Source: Magnetospirillum sulfuroxidans (GTDB taxonomy: Bacteria; Pseudomonadota; Alphaproteobacteria; Rhodospirillales; Magnetospirillaceae). From it: 47,126 bases of DNA. The notes under the pieces are model-generated. The model was given only the letters and a program-made list of their open reading frames with translations, was not told where the DNA came from and did not search any database. The stretch is from NCBI RefSeq assembly GCF_018224925.1, contig NZ_JAGTUF010000026.1, positions 1-47,126 of the forward strand, written 5' to 3'. Of this stretch, positions 24,619 through 33,909 are shown piece after piece (position 1 is the first letter of the stretch; every line of letters starts with the position of its first letter). Position numbers and translations under genes: made by a program.

Positions 24619-26022
24619 GTGAAGTATGTGAGCACCCGGGGCAGCGCGCCCGTTTTGTCCTTTGATGATGTGCTGTTGGCTGGCCTTGCCCGCGACGGCG
24701 GTTTGTACGTGCCGCAAAGCTGGCCGCACTTTTCCGCCGCCGAGATCCGGGCCATGCGCGGGCTGTCCTATGCCGAGATCGCCGTCACGGTGATGGCGCC
24801 GTTCGTCGAAGGCTGCCTGACCCGCGACGAATTGACGGCCTTGGTCAACGACACCTATGCCGGTTTCACCCATCCGGCGGTGGCGCCGCTGCGTCAGGTG
24901 GGCGCCAATCAGTGGGTGCTGGAGCTGTTCCACGGCCCGACCATCGCCTTCAAGGATTACGCCCTGCAACTGGTCGGCCGGCTGTTCGATCATGTCTTGA
25001 AGAAGCGCGGCCAGCGGGTGACCATCGTCGGCGCCACTTCGGGCGATACCGGCTCGGCCGCCATCGAGGCCTGCCGCGACCGTGCCGCCATCGACATCGT
25101 CATCTTGCATCCGCAGGGCCGCACGTCGGAAGTGCAGCGCAAGCAGATGACCACGGTGCTGGCGTCGAACGTGCGCAATCTGGCGGTCGAGGGAACTTTT
25201 GACGATTGTCAGGATATGGTCAAGGCGCTGTTCAACGATCACGCCTTCCGCGACACCTATAATCTGTCGGCGGTCAATTCCATCAACTGGGCCAGGGTCA
25301 TGGCCCAGATCGTCTATTACTTCGCTTCCGCCGTGGCCGTGGGCGCGCCCGATGTGCCGATGACGTTCTCGGTCCCCACCGGCAATTTCGGCAACGTCTT
25401 CGCCGGCTTTTGCGCCAAGCAGATGGGGTTGCCGGTGGAAAAGTTCATCGTCGGCTCCAACAGCAACGACATCCTGACCCGCTTTTTCGAAACCGGGGTG
25501 ATGAGTGCCGATGGCGTCGTTCCGACCCTGTCGCCCAGCATGGACATTCAGGTGTCGTCCAATTTCGAGCGTCTGGTGTTCCATTATCTCGGCAATGATG
25601 GCGCCGCCGTCGCCACGCTGATGGATGAATTCCGCACCACCGGCCGCATGGACATGCCCCAGGGCGCCTATGGCGCCATGCGGACTTTGTTTGAAGGCCA
25701 TCGTTACAATGACCAGGAAACCTTGGCGGTGATGAAGACGATGAGGCAAACCGCCGGTGAGATGTTGGATCCCCATTCGGCCATCGGCGTGGCGGCGGGG
25801 ATCAAGGGGCATGACCACAAGGCCTCGCCCCTGGTGGCCCTGGCCACCGCCCATCCGGCCAAATTCCCCGATGCGGTGGAAAAGGCCACCGGCATTCGTC
25901 CGCCGTTGCCCGATCATATGGCCGATCTGTTCGACCGTCCCGAACGCTTTGACGTCATCGCCAACGATCTGGCGGCGGTGCGCGATTATGTCGTCACTTT
26001 CGCAGGGCGGGCACGGGCATGA
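24619..26022 (+). CDS. thrC: Threonine synthase
   Basis: This 467-residue PLP enzyme converts O-phosphohomoserine to threonine, the last step of the pathway. The PLP-lysine motif is TIAFKDYALQ (Lys112). ATSGDTGSAAIEA binds the phosphate, and a long C-terminal part is as in bacterial class II ThrC. The start is GTG 24619 (KYVSTRG follows), the usual N-terminus. The stop overlaps the M16 peptidase ATG by ATGA, so the two are translationally coupled, a gene order common in Rhodospirillales. Confidence 0.96.
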   Translation: MKYVSTRGSAPVLSFDDVLLAGLARDGGLYVPQSWPHFSAAEIRAMRGLSYAEIAVTVMAPFVEGCLTRDELTALVNDTYAGFTHPAVAPLRQVGANQWVLELFHGPTIAFKDYALQLVGRLFDHVLKKRGQRVTIVGATSGDTGSAAIEACRDRAAIDIVILHPQGRTSEVQRKQMTTVLASNVRNLAVEGTFDDCQDMVKALFNDHAFRDTYNLSAVNSINWARVMAQIVYYFASAVAVGAPDVPMTFSVPTGNFGNVFAGFCAKQMGLPVEKFIVGSNSNDILTRFFETGVMSADGVVPTLSPSMDIQVSSNFERLVFHYLGNDGAAVATLMDEFRTTGRMDMPQGAYGAMRTLFEGHRYNDQETLAVMKTMRQTAGEMLDPHSAIGVAAGIKGHDHKASPLVALATAHPAKFPDAVEKATGIRPPLPDHMADLFDRPERFDVIANDLAAVRDYVVTFAGRARA

Positions 26023-27281
26023 ATAACGTTCGCGTCACCACTCTGCCCAGCGGTCTGCGCGTCCTCACCGATCCCATGGCCACGGTGGAAAGTGCGTCGT
26101 TGGGGCTGTGGGTCGATGCCGGCACCCGACACGAGCCGGCCGAGATCAACGGGATCTCGCATTTGCTGGAACACATGGCGTTCAAGGGCACCGAACGGCG
26201 TTCGGCCCGTGCGATCGCCGAGGAAATGGACGCGGTGGGCGGGCATCTGAACGCCTATACCGCCCGGGATCACACCGCCTATTACGCCAAGGTGTTGAAG
26301 GAAGATTCGGCCCTGGCGCTGGATATCTTGGCCGATATCTTGCAGCACTCGACGCTTGACGCCGAGGAACTGGCGCGCGAGCAGGCGGTGGTGGTTCAAG
26401 AAATCAACCAATCCTTCGATACCCCCGACGACATCATTTTCGATCATTTCCAGGCGGTGGCCTTTCCCGAACAGCCGCTGGGACGGCCGGTTCTGGGCAC
26501 CGAGGAACTGGTCCGGGCCATGAGCCGCGACACCGTGCGCGATTACATGAGCACCCATTACTCGGCCCCGCGCATGGTGCTGTCGGCGGCCGGCCGCATC
26601 GATCACGACCAATTGGTCGAAGCCGCCGGCAACGCCTTTGCCGGTCTGCCGACCAGCGCCGACGTGATCCCGGCCCCGGCCGTGTATCGGGGCGGTCAAT
26701 ACCGTGAAGAACGCGATATCGAACAGGTCAATCTGGTGGTCGGCTATGGGGGCGTCAGCTATGACGACCCCGATTATTACGCCGCCTCGGTGCTGTCGAC
26801 CTTGCTGGGTGGCGGCATGAGTTCGCGCCTGTTCCAGGAAATCCGCGAAAAGCGGGGTCTGGTTTATTCCATCTATTCCTTCGCCTCGTCCTATGCCGAT
26901 GGCGGCCTGTTCGGCATCTATGCCGGGACCGGCGAGGATGAGGTCGAGGAACTGGTTCCGGTGCTGTGCGACGAGGTGGTCAAGATCACCCATGGCGTCG
27001 ATTCCGACGAATTGCAGCGGGCGCGGGCGCAGCTTAAGGCGTCGATTCTGATGAGCTTGGAAAGCACGTCGTCGCGCTGCGAGCAACTGGCCCGGCAGGT
27101 GCTGGTTTACGGCCGGCCGATTCCGACGCAAGAAGTGGTTGATAAGGTCGAGGCCATTGATGGCGCGCAAATCGCCCGCGTCGCCCACCGGCTGTTTGCC
27201 ACGGCTCCGACCATCGCCGCCATTGGTCCGCTTTCCAAGCTGGAAAGCCATGAATCCATGGTGGCGCGGCTCAAGCTGTAA
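26019..27281 (+). CDS. M16 family zinc peptidase (processing-peptidase-like)
   Basis: This 420-residue member of the pitrilysin/MPP family has the inverted zinc motif HLLEH at residues 48-52 (GISHLLEHMAFKGT), with the third-ligand Glu expected downstream near residue 128. The C-terminal domain has the R/Y motif GGGMSSRLFQEIREKRGLVY. It is the single-chain alphaproteobacterial counterpart of the mitochondrial processing peptidase beta subunit. It overlaps thrC by 4 bp. Substrates are unknown. Confidence 0.95.
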   Translation: MNNVRVTTLPSGLRVLTDPMATVESASLGLWVDAGTRHEPAEINGISHLLEHMAFKGTERRSARAIAEEMDAVGGHLNAYTARDHTAYYAKVLKEDSALALDILADILQHSTLDAEELAREQAVVVQEINQSFDTPDDIIFDHFQAVAFPEQPLGRPVLGTEELVRAMSRDTVRDYMSTHYSAPRMVLSAAGRIDHDQLVEAAGNAFAGLPTSADVIPAPAVYRGGQYREERDIEQVNLVVGYGGVSYDDPDYYAASVLSTLLGGGMSSRLFQEIREKRGLVYSIYSFASSYADGGLFGIYAGTGEDEVEELVPVLCDEVVKITHGVDSDELQRARAQLKASILMSLESTSSRCEQLARQVLVYGRPIPTQEVVDKVEAIDGAQIARVAHRLFATAPTIAAIGPLSKLESHESMVARLKL

Positions 27282-27358
27282 TGTTTTTGTCACCCTCTGC
27301 GCCTTGCCCGTTTCGGCTGTGTTGGGCCAAGATGCGCGCGTGATCGGGTGGGGGCGTC

Positions 27359-27844
27359 ATGCGGGTTTCGGTTTGGGTCGCGGTGGTTTGTCCCGGTACC
27401 TCGCGGGTGCTGCTGGCCAAGCGCGGCCCAACCACCCGCAATGCCGGGCGCTGGAATTTCTTTGGCGGCGGCATCGACGACGGCGAGCACCCGGAACAGA
27501 CCGCCCTGCGCGAGCTGGGGGAGGAGGCCGGCATCCACTCTTGCCGCGACGATCTGATCTATCTGGGCGAATGCGCCAGCGCTTCCAAGCGCAACCTGCT
27601 GTTCGTGGTCACCGCCGAGGCCGAATTCGAACCGATCATCAATCACGAAAGCCAGGATTGGTGCTGGATCGCCATCAGCGACCTGCTGTCCGTTCGACGG
27701 TTGCACGGACCGACGCAAAAGCTGTCGCCTTTGGTGCGGCGCTGGGTGGCGACCTTGCCGCCGGCGCCACCCGAGCCCGAATTGCCGCCGTTCAGCCGGT
27801 GGGAATGGTTGAAACGTCAGGTTGGACGGCACTGGCCGGTCTGA
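27359..27844 (+). CDS. NUDIX hydrolase
   Basis: This 161-residue pyrophosphohydrolase has a clear Nudix box, GGIDDGEHPEQTALRELGEE followed by AGI, where the REL and EE residues hold the metal. The preceding WNFFGGG is the usual entry strand. Substrate specificity cannot be told. The start ATG 27359 has GGGGGCGTC upstream. The last 25 residues are Pro-rich, then basic. It is 77 bp after the M16 peptidase gene and converges on the first unknown paralogue. Confidence 0.93.
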   Translation: MRVSVWVAVVCPGTSRVLLAKRGPTTRNAGRWNFFGGGIDDGEHPEQTALRELGEEAGIHSCRDDLIYLGECASASKRNLLFVVTAEAEFEPIINHESQDWCWIAISDLLSVRRLHGPTQKLSPLVRRWVATLPPAPPEPELPPFSRWEWLKRQVGRHWPV

Positions 27845-27866
27845 GCGAAGATCGGTCCCGATCAGC

Positions 27867-29096
27867 TTAGCGCTTTTGCGCGGCTTCCGCCGCCGCGAAC
27901 ATGGTGATGACGAAATCGGAGATCTGCTTCAAATCGCTTTTTTGGCCGATATTGGCGGCCTTGGCCCGTTGCACGATCTTGCCGATATAATCGGGGCGTC
28001 CGGGGATGCCGAAAGCCTTGAGGAACCGATCTTCGCCCAGGGCGCCATGGGCGGCCATGACGAACACCGCCAATTGATCGGTGCGTAAGCCCAAATCGCC
28101 GACCAGCATCTTGCCGACCAAGCCGTTGACCGTGCCGAAGATGCTGGTGACCCGGACCGTCTGTTCGGAATTGGGGAGCAGGCTGCGAACCTTGGGGTCC
28201 AGCAAGGCTATGGTGAAGGCGTTGGCTTTCAGGCGCTTGCCGTCGCCGGTCAGGATATCGGCCAGGCGGGCGCGCTCGTCCTTTTCGGTGGTCTTGACGA
28301 TGTCGCCCAACAGTGGCGCCATGCCGTCGCTAAGGCGCTTGTCGGCGGTGGTGATCGGTGTCGGCATGCCCTTGCGGCCGGTTTCCAGCACATCGGGCAA
28401 TTGATAGATCGGCTTGCCGTCGCCGTCCTCGGGGACCTCGATGACCGGGGTGGGCGGCGGCGGATTGTCGGGGTCGGCGCGTAAGCGGCGGATGTCTTCG
28501 GCCAGCCGGTAATCCAGAATGCGTGGGCCGAGACGGCGGACCATGCCCGGACTCATCAGGCAATATTCAGGAATGATCGGCACTTGCCAATCATGCAGCA
28601 GGTAATCCTGGAACGCGGCATAAAGGAGTTCGGCGCGGGACCTGGCGGTCTTGCGGACCGGTTGTGGGCTGGCGCTCAGCAGGGCGCGCAGGCGCGCCAG
28701 CAATCCTTGCCGATCCTGGCGGCGGGGGCGTTTGCGCAGGCTTTTGTTGGTGCCGTCAAGGCGCAGGCGGAAATGCCGTTTGGCGGCGGTGCGCACCACC
28801 ATGGCGATCACCTGTTCGAGCGAACGCCCGCATTCAAGCAAGGCTTCGGCGTCATCGACCTCCACTTTGTGACGATCAATCAGCAAATGACGGAATTGTT
28901 CGGGGTTGGCGCGAAAGGCCTGGAAACAACGGTCCAGCAATTCGACGTTGTCAAGAATGGCTTCCAGGGCGCCGCGCTTGGGCAGGCGGCGGACTTCCGG
29001 GATCAGTTCGCCAAGAACATCGACGACCGGTCCTTGCAAGGTGGCGTTGATCCTGCGGACAACCGACATATGGTCGATCGCGGCCGTCGATCGCAT
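27867..29096 (-). CDS. Unknown protein, paralogue B of a tandem pair
   Basis: This 409-residue protein is similar along its length to the gene immediately upstream (29183-30274). Shared blocks include CGRSLEQVIAMVVRTAAKRH, LLHDWQVPIIPEY, ERARLADIL and LGLRTDQLAVFVMAAHGA. A Pro-rich linker (residues about 215-225) splits it into two helical halves. No known domain, membrane helix or signal peptide is seen. The two genes are read in the same direction 86 bp apart, so they are probably one transcript. This copy has a roughly 40-residue insert before the ERARLADIL block. I have no function to propose. Confidence 0.8.
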   Translation of the reverse strand: MRSTAAIDHMSVVRRINATLQGPVVDVLGELIPEVRRLPKRGALEAILDNVELLDRCFQAFRANPEQFRHLLIDRHKVEVDDAEALLECGRSLEQVIAMVVRTAAKRHFRLRLDGTNKSLRKRPRRQDRQGLLARLRALLSASPQPVRKTARSRAELLYAAFQDYLLHDWQVPIIPEYCLMSPGMVRRLGPRILDYRLAEDIRRLRADPDNPPPPTPVIEVPEDGDGKPIYQLPDVLETGRKGMPTPITTADKRLSDGMAPLLGDIVKTTEKDERARLADILTGDGKRLKANAFTIALLDPKVRSLLPNSEQTVRVTSIFGTVNGLVGKMLVGDLGLRTDQLAVFVMAAHGALGEDRFLKAFGIPGRPDYIGKIVQRAKAANIGQKSDLKQISDFVITMFAAAEAAQKR

Positions 29097-29182
29097 GGCT
29101 ATCCCTTAAAACCATTGCCGTTGGCACATGGGTGCATGTTCCATCATCACCGCAAGCGGTTAGGGAATTCCTAACAGCGAAA

Positions 29183-30274
29183 TCAGGCGGGATCGGGGCG
29201 TTTGAACAAGTGGCGGACGAAATCGGCGCATTGCGCCAGATTGGACGTCTGGGTCAAGCCGGACTGACGGGCCCGTTGGGTCATGCGGATAACGACGGCG
29301 GCATCGGCGGTGGGGCCGAAAAAGCGGGCGAAAGCCTCGGGGCCGATGGTTTCATGGGCGACCAGCAGCACCGTCGCCACCTGATCCAATCGCAAGCCCA
29401 ACTCGGCCACCAGCAGTTTCGCCGCCATGGTGCCGGTTTCGCGCAGGGGCGCGCTCAGGGGGACGTCGGCGGGGCGCGGGCGCAGTTGGGCGCGCAGCTC
29501 GGCTTGCTGCAACACCTTGGCGAAGGCTTCGATCTTCAGGCCGCCGCCGGGGGCCAAGATATCGGCCAGGCGGGCGCGTTCATCCCGGCGTGGGGCGGTG
29601 TCGGGGGGCGGCGCTTGCTGCTGTTCGGGGGTTTCGAACAGCTTGGCCGCTTCTTCGGGGTCATTGACCACCCGGCGCAGCATGGCGATGTCGGTGAGTT
29701 CCAGCAGCTTATCGCCGAGCGAACGGGCCAGGTTGGGCGACATTTCGGCGTAAGTGGGCACCAGCGGCACCTGCCATTCATGCAGCAGATTGGCTTTCAG
29801 CGCGTCATATAATTCGTCGGCGCGGCCGCGCATGGGGGTGGTGTGCATGGGCGGCGGCGGCGTCTTGAACAATTTTGTCAGGCGTTGGTGCAAGCGTTCA
29901 TGCGCGGCCTTGGCTTGGGGGCGAAGAGGATTGTGGCGGCGGCGGAAATGACGCTTGGCGGCGGTGCGCACGATCATCGCCACCACCTGTTCCAGCGAGC
30001 GGCCGCAGGCCAGCGTGGTCGAATCGTCGGTTACCGGCTGTTGTGTTTCATCGACCAGCACGGTTTGGAATTTGTCGCGCTGGCTGCGAAAGACCTTGAA
30101 GCAGCGTTCCAGCAAGGGAATGTCGTCCAGGGTCTTTTCATAAGCGCGTCCGGCCGGCAGCTTTTTCAGCTCCGGCAAAAACTGGGACAAAATAGACAAA
30201 ACCGAACTTTGCAGGGTCTCATTGACCCGGCGCACGGCGTTGCCGCCGCTTCCCGCCACTTCACTCGCCGCCAT
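29183..30274 (-). CDS. Unknown protein, paralogue A of a tandem pair
   Basis: This 363-residue protein is the upstream partner of the 27867-29096 gene. Its corresponding blocks are CGRSLEQVVAMIVRTAAKRH, LLHEWQVPLVPTYAEMSP, DERARLADIL and LGLRLDQVATVLLVAHETIG. The N-terminal half is mostly helical, a Gln/Pro-rich linker (EQQQAPPPD) follows, and the C-terminal half is helical. The pair sits among housekeeping genes and seems to be part of the backbone. It may be limited to this bacterial family. No catalytic motif is evident. Confidence 0.8.
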   Translation of the reverse strand: MAASEVAGSGGNAVRRVNETLQSSVLSILSQFLPELKKLPAGRAYEKTLDDIPLLERCFKVFRSQRDKFQTVLVDETQQPVTDDSTTLACGRSLEQVVAMIVRTAAKRHFRRRHNPLRPQAKAAHERLHQRLTKLFKTPPPPMHTTPMRGRADELYDALKANLLHEWQVPLVPTYAEMSPNLARSLGDKLLELTDIAMLRRVVNDPEEAAKLFETPEQQQAPPPDTAPRRDERARLADILAPGGGLKIEAFAKVLQQAELRAQLRPRPADVPLSAPLRETGTMAAKLLVAELGLRLDQVATVLLVAHETIGPEAFARFFGPTADAAVVIRMTQRARQSGLTQTSNLAQCADFVRHLFKRPDPA

Positions 30275-30395
30275 TTGGCACCCGGACCTTTCCCGATGCG
30301 CCCATCCCCCCGTGCCGGTATTTTTATTGTAGGATCCCGACCGGACAATGAAGCGGGCAAGCGTCGGCTGATGTCAACAGGCGGTAAATGAGCTC

Positions 30396-31193
30396 CTACT
30401 CATAGGGGGGCTGGTGCCACCCTTTCGGGGAGGCGGTGAAGATCTCGCAGCCGGTGGCGGTGACGCCAATGGAATGCTCGAACTGCGCCGACAGCGATTT
30501 GTCCTTGGTCACCGCGGTCCAGCCATCGGACAGGATCTTGGTTTCAAACCGGCCCGAATTGACCATGGGTTCGATGGTGAAGAACATGCCTTCCTTGAGC
30601 GTCATCCCCTGACCGGGATTGCCGAAATGCATGACGTTGGGCGGCTCGTGGAAAATGCGGCCAAGACCATGGCCACAGAAATCGCGGACCACGGAAAAGC
30701 GATGCTTTTCAACGAAGCTTTGAATGGCCCAACCGATATCGCCCAAGGTGGCGCCGGGCTTGACCACCTCGATGCCGCGCATCAGCGCTTCATAGGTGAC
30801 TTCGATCAGCTTGCGGGCTTTGACGCCGATCTTGCCGGCGCAATACATGCGGCTGGAATCGCCGTGCCAGCCATCGACGATGGGGGTGACGTCGATGTTG
30901 ACGATGTCGCCGTCCAGCAACGCCTTGTCGCCGGGAATGCCGTGGCAGACCACATGGTTGATCGACGTGCAGATGGATTTGGGAAAACCCCGGTAATTAA
31001 GCGGGGCCGAAATGCCGCCGCGTTCGGCGATGAATGCGGCGCACAGCCGGTCCAGTTCGGCGGTGGTGACGCCGGGTTGGACATAAGGGGTAATGAAATC
31101 CAGCGTCTCGGCGGCCAAGCGTCCAGCCTTGTGCATGGCTTCGAAATCGGCGGGGCCGTGCAGGGGCACCCGGTTGGCGTCGCGGTCGCTCAA
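30396..31193 (-). CDS. map: Type I methionyl aminopeptidase
   Basis: This 265-residue enzyme removes N-terminal methionine from new proteins. The five metal ligands appear in order in NIDVTP (Asp), GDSSRM (Asp), FCGHGLG (His), TIEPMV (Glu) and QFEHS (Glu). It has no zinc-finger extension, as expected for a bacterial type I enzyme. ATG 31193 follows the sfsA stop by 11 bp, so map is probably co-transcribed with sfsA and the NDUFAF5-like methyltransferase gene. Confidence 0.97.
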   Translation of the reverse strand: MSDRDANRVPLHGPADFEAMHKAGRLAAETLDFITPYVQPGVTTAELDRLCAAFIAERGGISAPLNYRGFPKSICTSINHVVCHGIPGDKALLDGDIVNIDVTPIVDGWHGDSSRMYCAGKIGVKARKLIEVTYEALMRGIEVVKPGATLGDIGWAIQSFVEKHRFSVVRDFCGHGLGRIFHEPPNVMHFGNPGQGMTLKEGMFFTIEPMVNSGRFETKILSDGWTAVTKDKSLSAQFEHSIGVTATGCEIFTASPKGWHQPPYE

Positions 31194-31204
31194 GAGTTCG
31201 TCCT

Positions 31205-31903
31205 TTAGTTTTTAATCGGCAACGGGGCATCAAGGCTGATGCCATCCAAGCTTATATGGCACGTATAACAGATCGCTTCGACGCCGTCGCCTATGGCGGC
31301 ACGCAAACCTGCGGCATAGGTCGGATCGATGTCGCCAGCGGTGCGAAAGGCGATGCAATCGCCGCGCTGAACCAGGTACAGCATCACGGCGCGGCAGCCT
31401 TGGGCGACCATGGCGCGCAATTCCTGCAAATGCTTGGTCCCGCGCACGGTGACCGCATCGGGAAATTCGGCGTCATCGCCGCGCTTGAGGTGGACGTTCT
31501 TGACTTCCACATAGCACGGCGGCCGGTCGGCGGCTTCCAGCAGCAGGTCGATGCGGGAATTGACCCCATATTTGACCTCGCGGCGGATGGTTTCATAGCC
31601 GGTCAGTTCGGCGATGGCGCCGGCGGCGATGGCCTCGGCGGCGATGGCGTTCGGGTGGCTGGTGTTGACGCCGACCAGATGGCCATCGACACGCACCAGT
31701 TCCCATGAATATTGCAGCTTGCGCTTGGGGTTGGCGGCGGGCGACAGCCACACTTCCATGCCCGGTTCGGCGGTGCCCAGCATGGCGCCGGAATTGGCCA
31801 AATGGGCGGTAACCACCTGACCGTCATCCAAGGTCACATCGGCCATGAAGCGCTTGTAGCGCTTGATCAGGGTGGCGTGGATCAAGGGGGCGTGAAAGCG
31901 CAT
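31205..31903 (-). CDS. sfsA: Sugar fermentation stimulation protein SfsA
   Basis: This 232-residue SfsA-family protein shows the conserved blocks TLIKRYKRFMADV, AHLANSGAM, VGVNTSHPN, RIDLLLE and VEVKNVHL. The C-terminal part has a PD-(D/E)xK-like nuclease core (RIDLLLE...VEVK) and the N-terminus an OB-like fold. SfsA was described as a nucleotide- or DNA-binding regulator of sugar metabolism. Its real activity is not clear. ATG 31903 is 4 bp after the upstream methyltransferase stop, the family's usual start. Confidence 0.95.
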   Translation of the reverse strand: MRFHAPLIHATLIKRYKRFMADVTLDDGQVVTAHLANSGAMLGTAEPGMEVWLSPAANPKRKLQYSWELVRVDGHLVGVNTSHPNAIAAEAIAAGAIAELTGYETIRREVKYGVNSRIDLLLEAADRPPCYVEVKNVHLKRGDDAEFPDAVTVRGTKHLQELRAMVAQGCRAVMLYLVQRGDCIAFRTAGDIDPTYAAGLRAAIGDGVEAICYTCHISLDGISLDAPLPIKN

Positions 31904-31907
31904 GGGC

Positions 31908-32825
31908 TCAGTCTTTGGCCGGGGCCAGCACGCCGCCGGCGCAGCCGCCACTCAAAATATCGGCCAACGGCACATGACCGGTGCCGGGCGGCAGCGGCTG
32001 CGGCTGGCTGTGATGAGGTTTCCAGCCGGTGACGGCGACCAGATGGAAATCGACCGGAATGCGGCCGTCGGCGGTGGCGAACTTGTCTTGATACAGCGCC
32101 AGCGCCCGCAACAAGGTGGATCGGCGGGTCAGCGTCTTTCGCTGTTCGGCCACCGCGTTGGTTTCCCCCATGCCGCGCAGATCGGCCAGCAGGCGCATGG
32201 CGTCGCCATAGGACACCGAGATGTGATCGGCGTCGGCCACCGGCAGGGAAAAGCCGGCCCGTTGCAGCAACCGGCCCATGTCGCGCACATCGGTCATGGG
32301 CGAGATTCGCGGGCTGATTCCGCCTTCTTCGGCCAATTCCGCCTCGTTGAGGCAGTGACGCAGATCGGCCAGGGTCTCGCCGCCCAGCATCAGCCCCAGG
32401 AACAGACCGTCGGGCTTGAGGACGCGGCGGATCTGCACCAGGGCGCCGGGCAGGTCGTTGACCCAATGCAGCGACAGGCACGACAGCACCAGGTCAAAGG
32501 AATTGTCGGCGAAGGGCAGCCATTCTTCGTCCGCCGCCAGCGTCGGCTGACCATTGGCCGCCGCCTTGGCCGCCATGCGGGGCGACAGGTCGCATTGCAC
32601 CAAGGTCTTGATGCCGCCGCGGCCATCCAAGGTGTCGGCCAATTCGCCGGTATGGCAGCCCAGATCCAAGGCCAGTGGAAAGGAACGGATGACGTCGCTC
32701 AGCCGGTCGGCCAGACGCTCGGCCGCCTCGCGCACCAGGAAATCATGGGCGGCGAAGCCGGCGGCGGCGCGGTCACGGCGCTTGCGCAACAGCGAGCGGT
32801 CGAAGATGCTGACAAGATCATTCAT
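31908..32825 (-). CDS. SAM-dependent methyltransferase (NDUFAF5/BioC-like)
   Basis: This 305-residue class I methyltransferase has motif I LDLGCHTGEL, a later LPFADNSFDLVLS block and LHWVNDLPGAL, as in BioC and the complex I assembly factor NDUFAF5. Its N-terminal VSIFDRSLLRKRRDRAA is the hallmark of the NDUFAF5 branch. NDUFAF5 hydroxylates an arginine of complex I, so a similar assembly role is possible here. ATG 32825 was chosen because the frame continues upstream with Pro-rich, unconserved residues. It diverges from comF across 42 bp. Confidence 0.9.
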   Translation of the reverse strand: MNDLVSIFDRSLLRKRRDRAAAGFAAHDFLVREAAERLADRLSDVIRSFPLALDLGCHTGELADTLDGRGGIKTLVQCDLSPRMAAKAAANGQPTLAADEEWLPFADNSFDLVLSCLSLHWVNDLPGALVQIRRVLKPDGLFLGLMLGGETLADLRHCLNEAELAEEGGISPRISPMTDVRDMGRLLQRAGFSLPVADADHISVSYGDAMRLLADLRGMGETNAVAEQRKTLTRRSTLLRALALYQDKFATADGRIPVDFHLVAVTGWKPHHSQPQPLPPGTGHVPLADILSGGCAGGVLAPAKD

Positions 32826-32867
32826 GCTTCTTCTATGGCATGGCTCGGGGGGAGGGGGGAAGGGGGG

Positions 32868-33602
32868 ATGTGGCAGGTCAGCCATTGGTTCCGCACAGCC
32901 TTGGACGCGGTTCTGCCGCCCTTATGCCTGTGTTGCGGTGCCCAGGTGGCCGAACCGGGGGCGTTATGCGGCCGCTGCTGGGGGAGTTTACGCTTTGTCT
33001 CGGCCCCTTTTTGTCAGGCCTGCGGCCATCCCTTCGATGTCGACCCGGGCGGGGCGGAATGCCTGTGCGGACGCTGCATGGCCGAGCCGCCGGCATGGCG
33101 GCGGGCGCGGGCGGTGTTTTGCTATGACGACGCTTCGAAACCATTGCTGTTGCGTTTCAAGCATGGCGACCGGCTGGAAGGCGCCCCCGCTTTCGGCCGC
33201 TGGATGGCCCGTGCCGGGGCCGAATTGTTGGTTGAATCCGATCTGATCGTGCCGGTGCCGCTGCATCGGTGGCGGCTGTTGGCGCGCCGCTACAATCAGG
33301 CGGCCTTGTTGGCGTTGGCGGTGGGGCGCGAAGCCGGCCGGCCGGTGGCCGCCGACGGCTTGCGCCGCCTGCGCCGTACCCCGCCACAAGGCCATTTCAG
33401 TCGCGAGGAACGGCGCAAAAACGTAAAGGGCGCCTTTGCCGTGAAACCCGGTCTGGATGTGACCGGTCAAAAAATCGTCCTGATCGACGACGTGTTGACC
33501 ACCGGCGCCACCTTGGGCGAATGCGCCCGGCTGTTGCTGAAAAACGGCGCCGCGACGGTGGATGTGCTGATCTTGGGGCGGGTGGTGTTGTCGCAACCTT
33601 AA
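32868..33602 (+). CDS. ComF family phosphoribosyltransferase-like protein
   Basis: This 244-residue protein has an N-terminal four-cysteine zinc-finger-like region (CLCCGAQ, CGRCW, CQACG, CGRCM) and a C-terminal PRTase domain with the PRPP-binding loop IVLIDDVLTTGATLGE. ComF proteins are associated with DNA uptake in competent bacteria and also with natural transformation in non-competent lineages; enzymatic activity is uncertain. Start ATG 32868 follows a purine-rich GGGGGAAGGGGGG; ATG 32835 is an in-frame alternative. It is followed after 40 bp by grxC. Confidence 0.92.
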   Translation: MWQVSHWFRTALDAVLPPLCLCCGAQVAEPGALCGRCWGSLRFVSAPFCQACGHPFDVDPGGAECLCGRCMAEPPAWRRARAVFCYDDASKPLLLRFKHGDRLEGAPAFGRWMARAGAELLVESDLIVPVPLHRWRLLARRYNQAALLALAVGREAGRPVAADGLRRLRRTPPQGHFSREERRKNVKGAFAVKPGLDVTGQKIVLIDDVLTTGATLGECARLLLKNGAATVDVLILGRVVLSQP

Positions 33603-33642
33603 GTCTTGCTATATTAAGGCCAATAGAAAGACGGAGTATTCC

Positions 33643-33909
33643 ATGGCCCAGGTTGAAATCTACACCACCCAGACCTGCCCCTATTGCATCCGCGCCAAGC
33701 GCTTGCTGACAGCCAAGGGGGTGACGTTCGCGGAATACGACGTCTCCGATGATCCCGCCTTGCGGCGGACGATGACCGAGCGCGCCCATGGCGGGCGGAC
33801 CGTCCCGCAAATCTTCATCGACGGGGAACATGTGGGCGGCTGCGACGATCTGCATTCGCTGGAGGCGGCGGGCGAGCTGGATGCCATGCTGGCCAAGGTG
33901 CCGGCGTGA
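33643..33909 (+). CDS. grxC: Glutaredoxin 3
   Basis: This 88-residue dithiol glutaredoxin has the active site CPYC (Cys12, Cys15), TVPQIFI with the cis-Pro, and GGCDDLHSLE for glutathione binding. It reduces disulfides with glutathione in the cytosol. ATG 33643 has GGAG upstream. The stop is in contact with the nitrilase start (TGATG), so they are translationally linked. In many alphaproteobacteria the comF-grxC-nitrilase-DUF1178 order is conserved. Confidence 0.97.
   Translation: MAQVEIYTTQTCPYCIRAKRLLTAKGVTFAEYDVSDDPALRRTMTERAHGGRTVPQIFIDGEHVGGCDDLHSLEAAGELDAMLAKVPA

Noticed and set aside
24355-25917. Long minus-strand frame (520 residues) opposite thrC
   Set aside because: It is antisense to a clear threonine synthase. 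Long frames opposite high-GC genes are expected, and its His/Gly/Gln-rich translation is typical of such shadows.
25986-27293. Minus-strand 435-residue frame opposite the M16 peptidase
   Set aside because: Composition and position show it is a shadow of the peptidase gene with no domain of its own.
31902-33602. Extended 566-residue frame running into the comF-like gene
   Set aside because: The upstream part is antisense to the NDUFAF5-like methyltransferase and matches nothing; only the part from 32868 shows ComF features.
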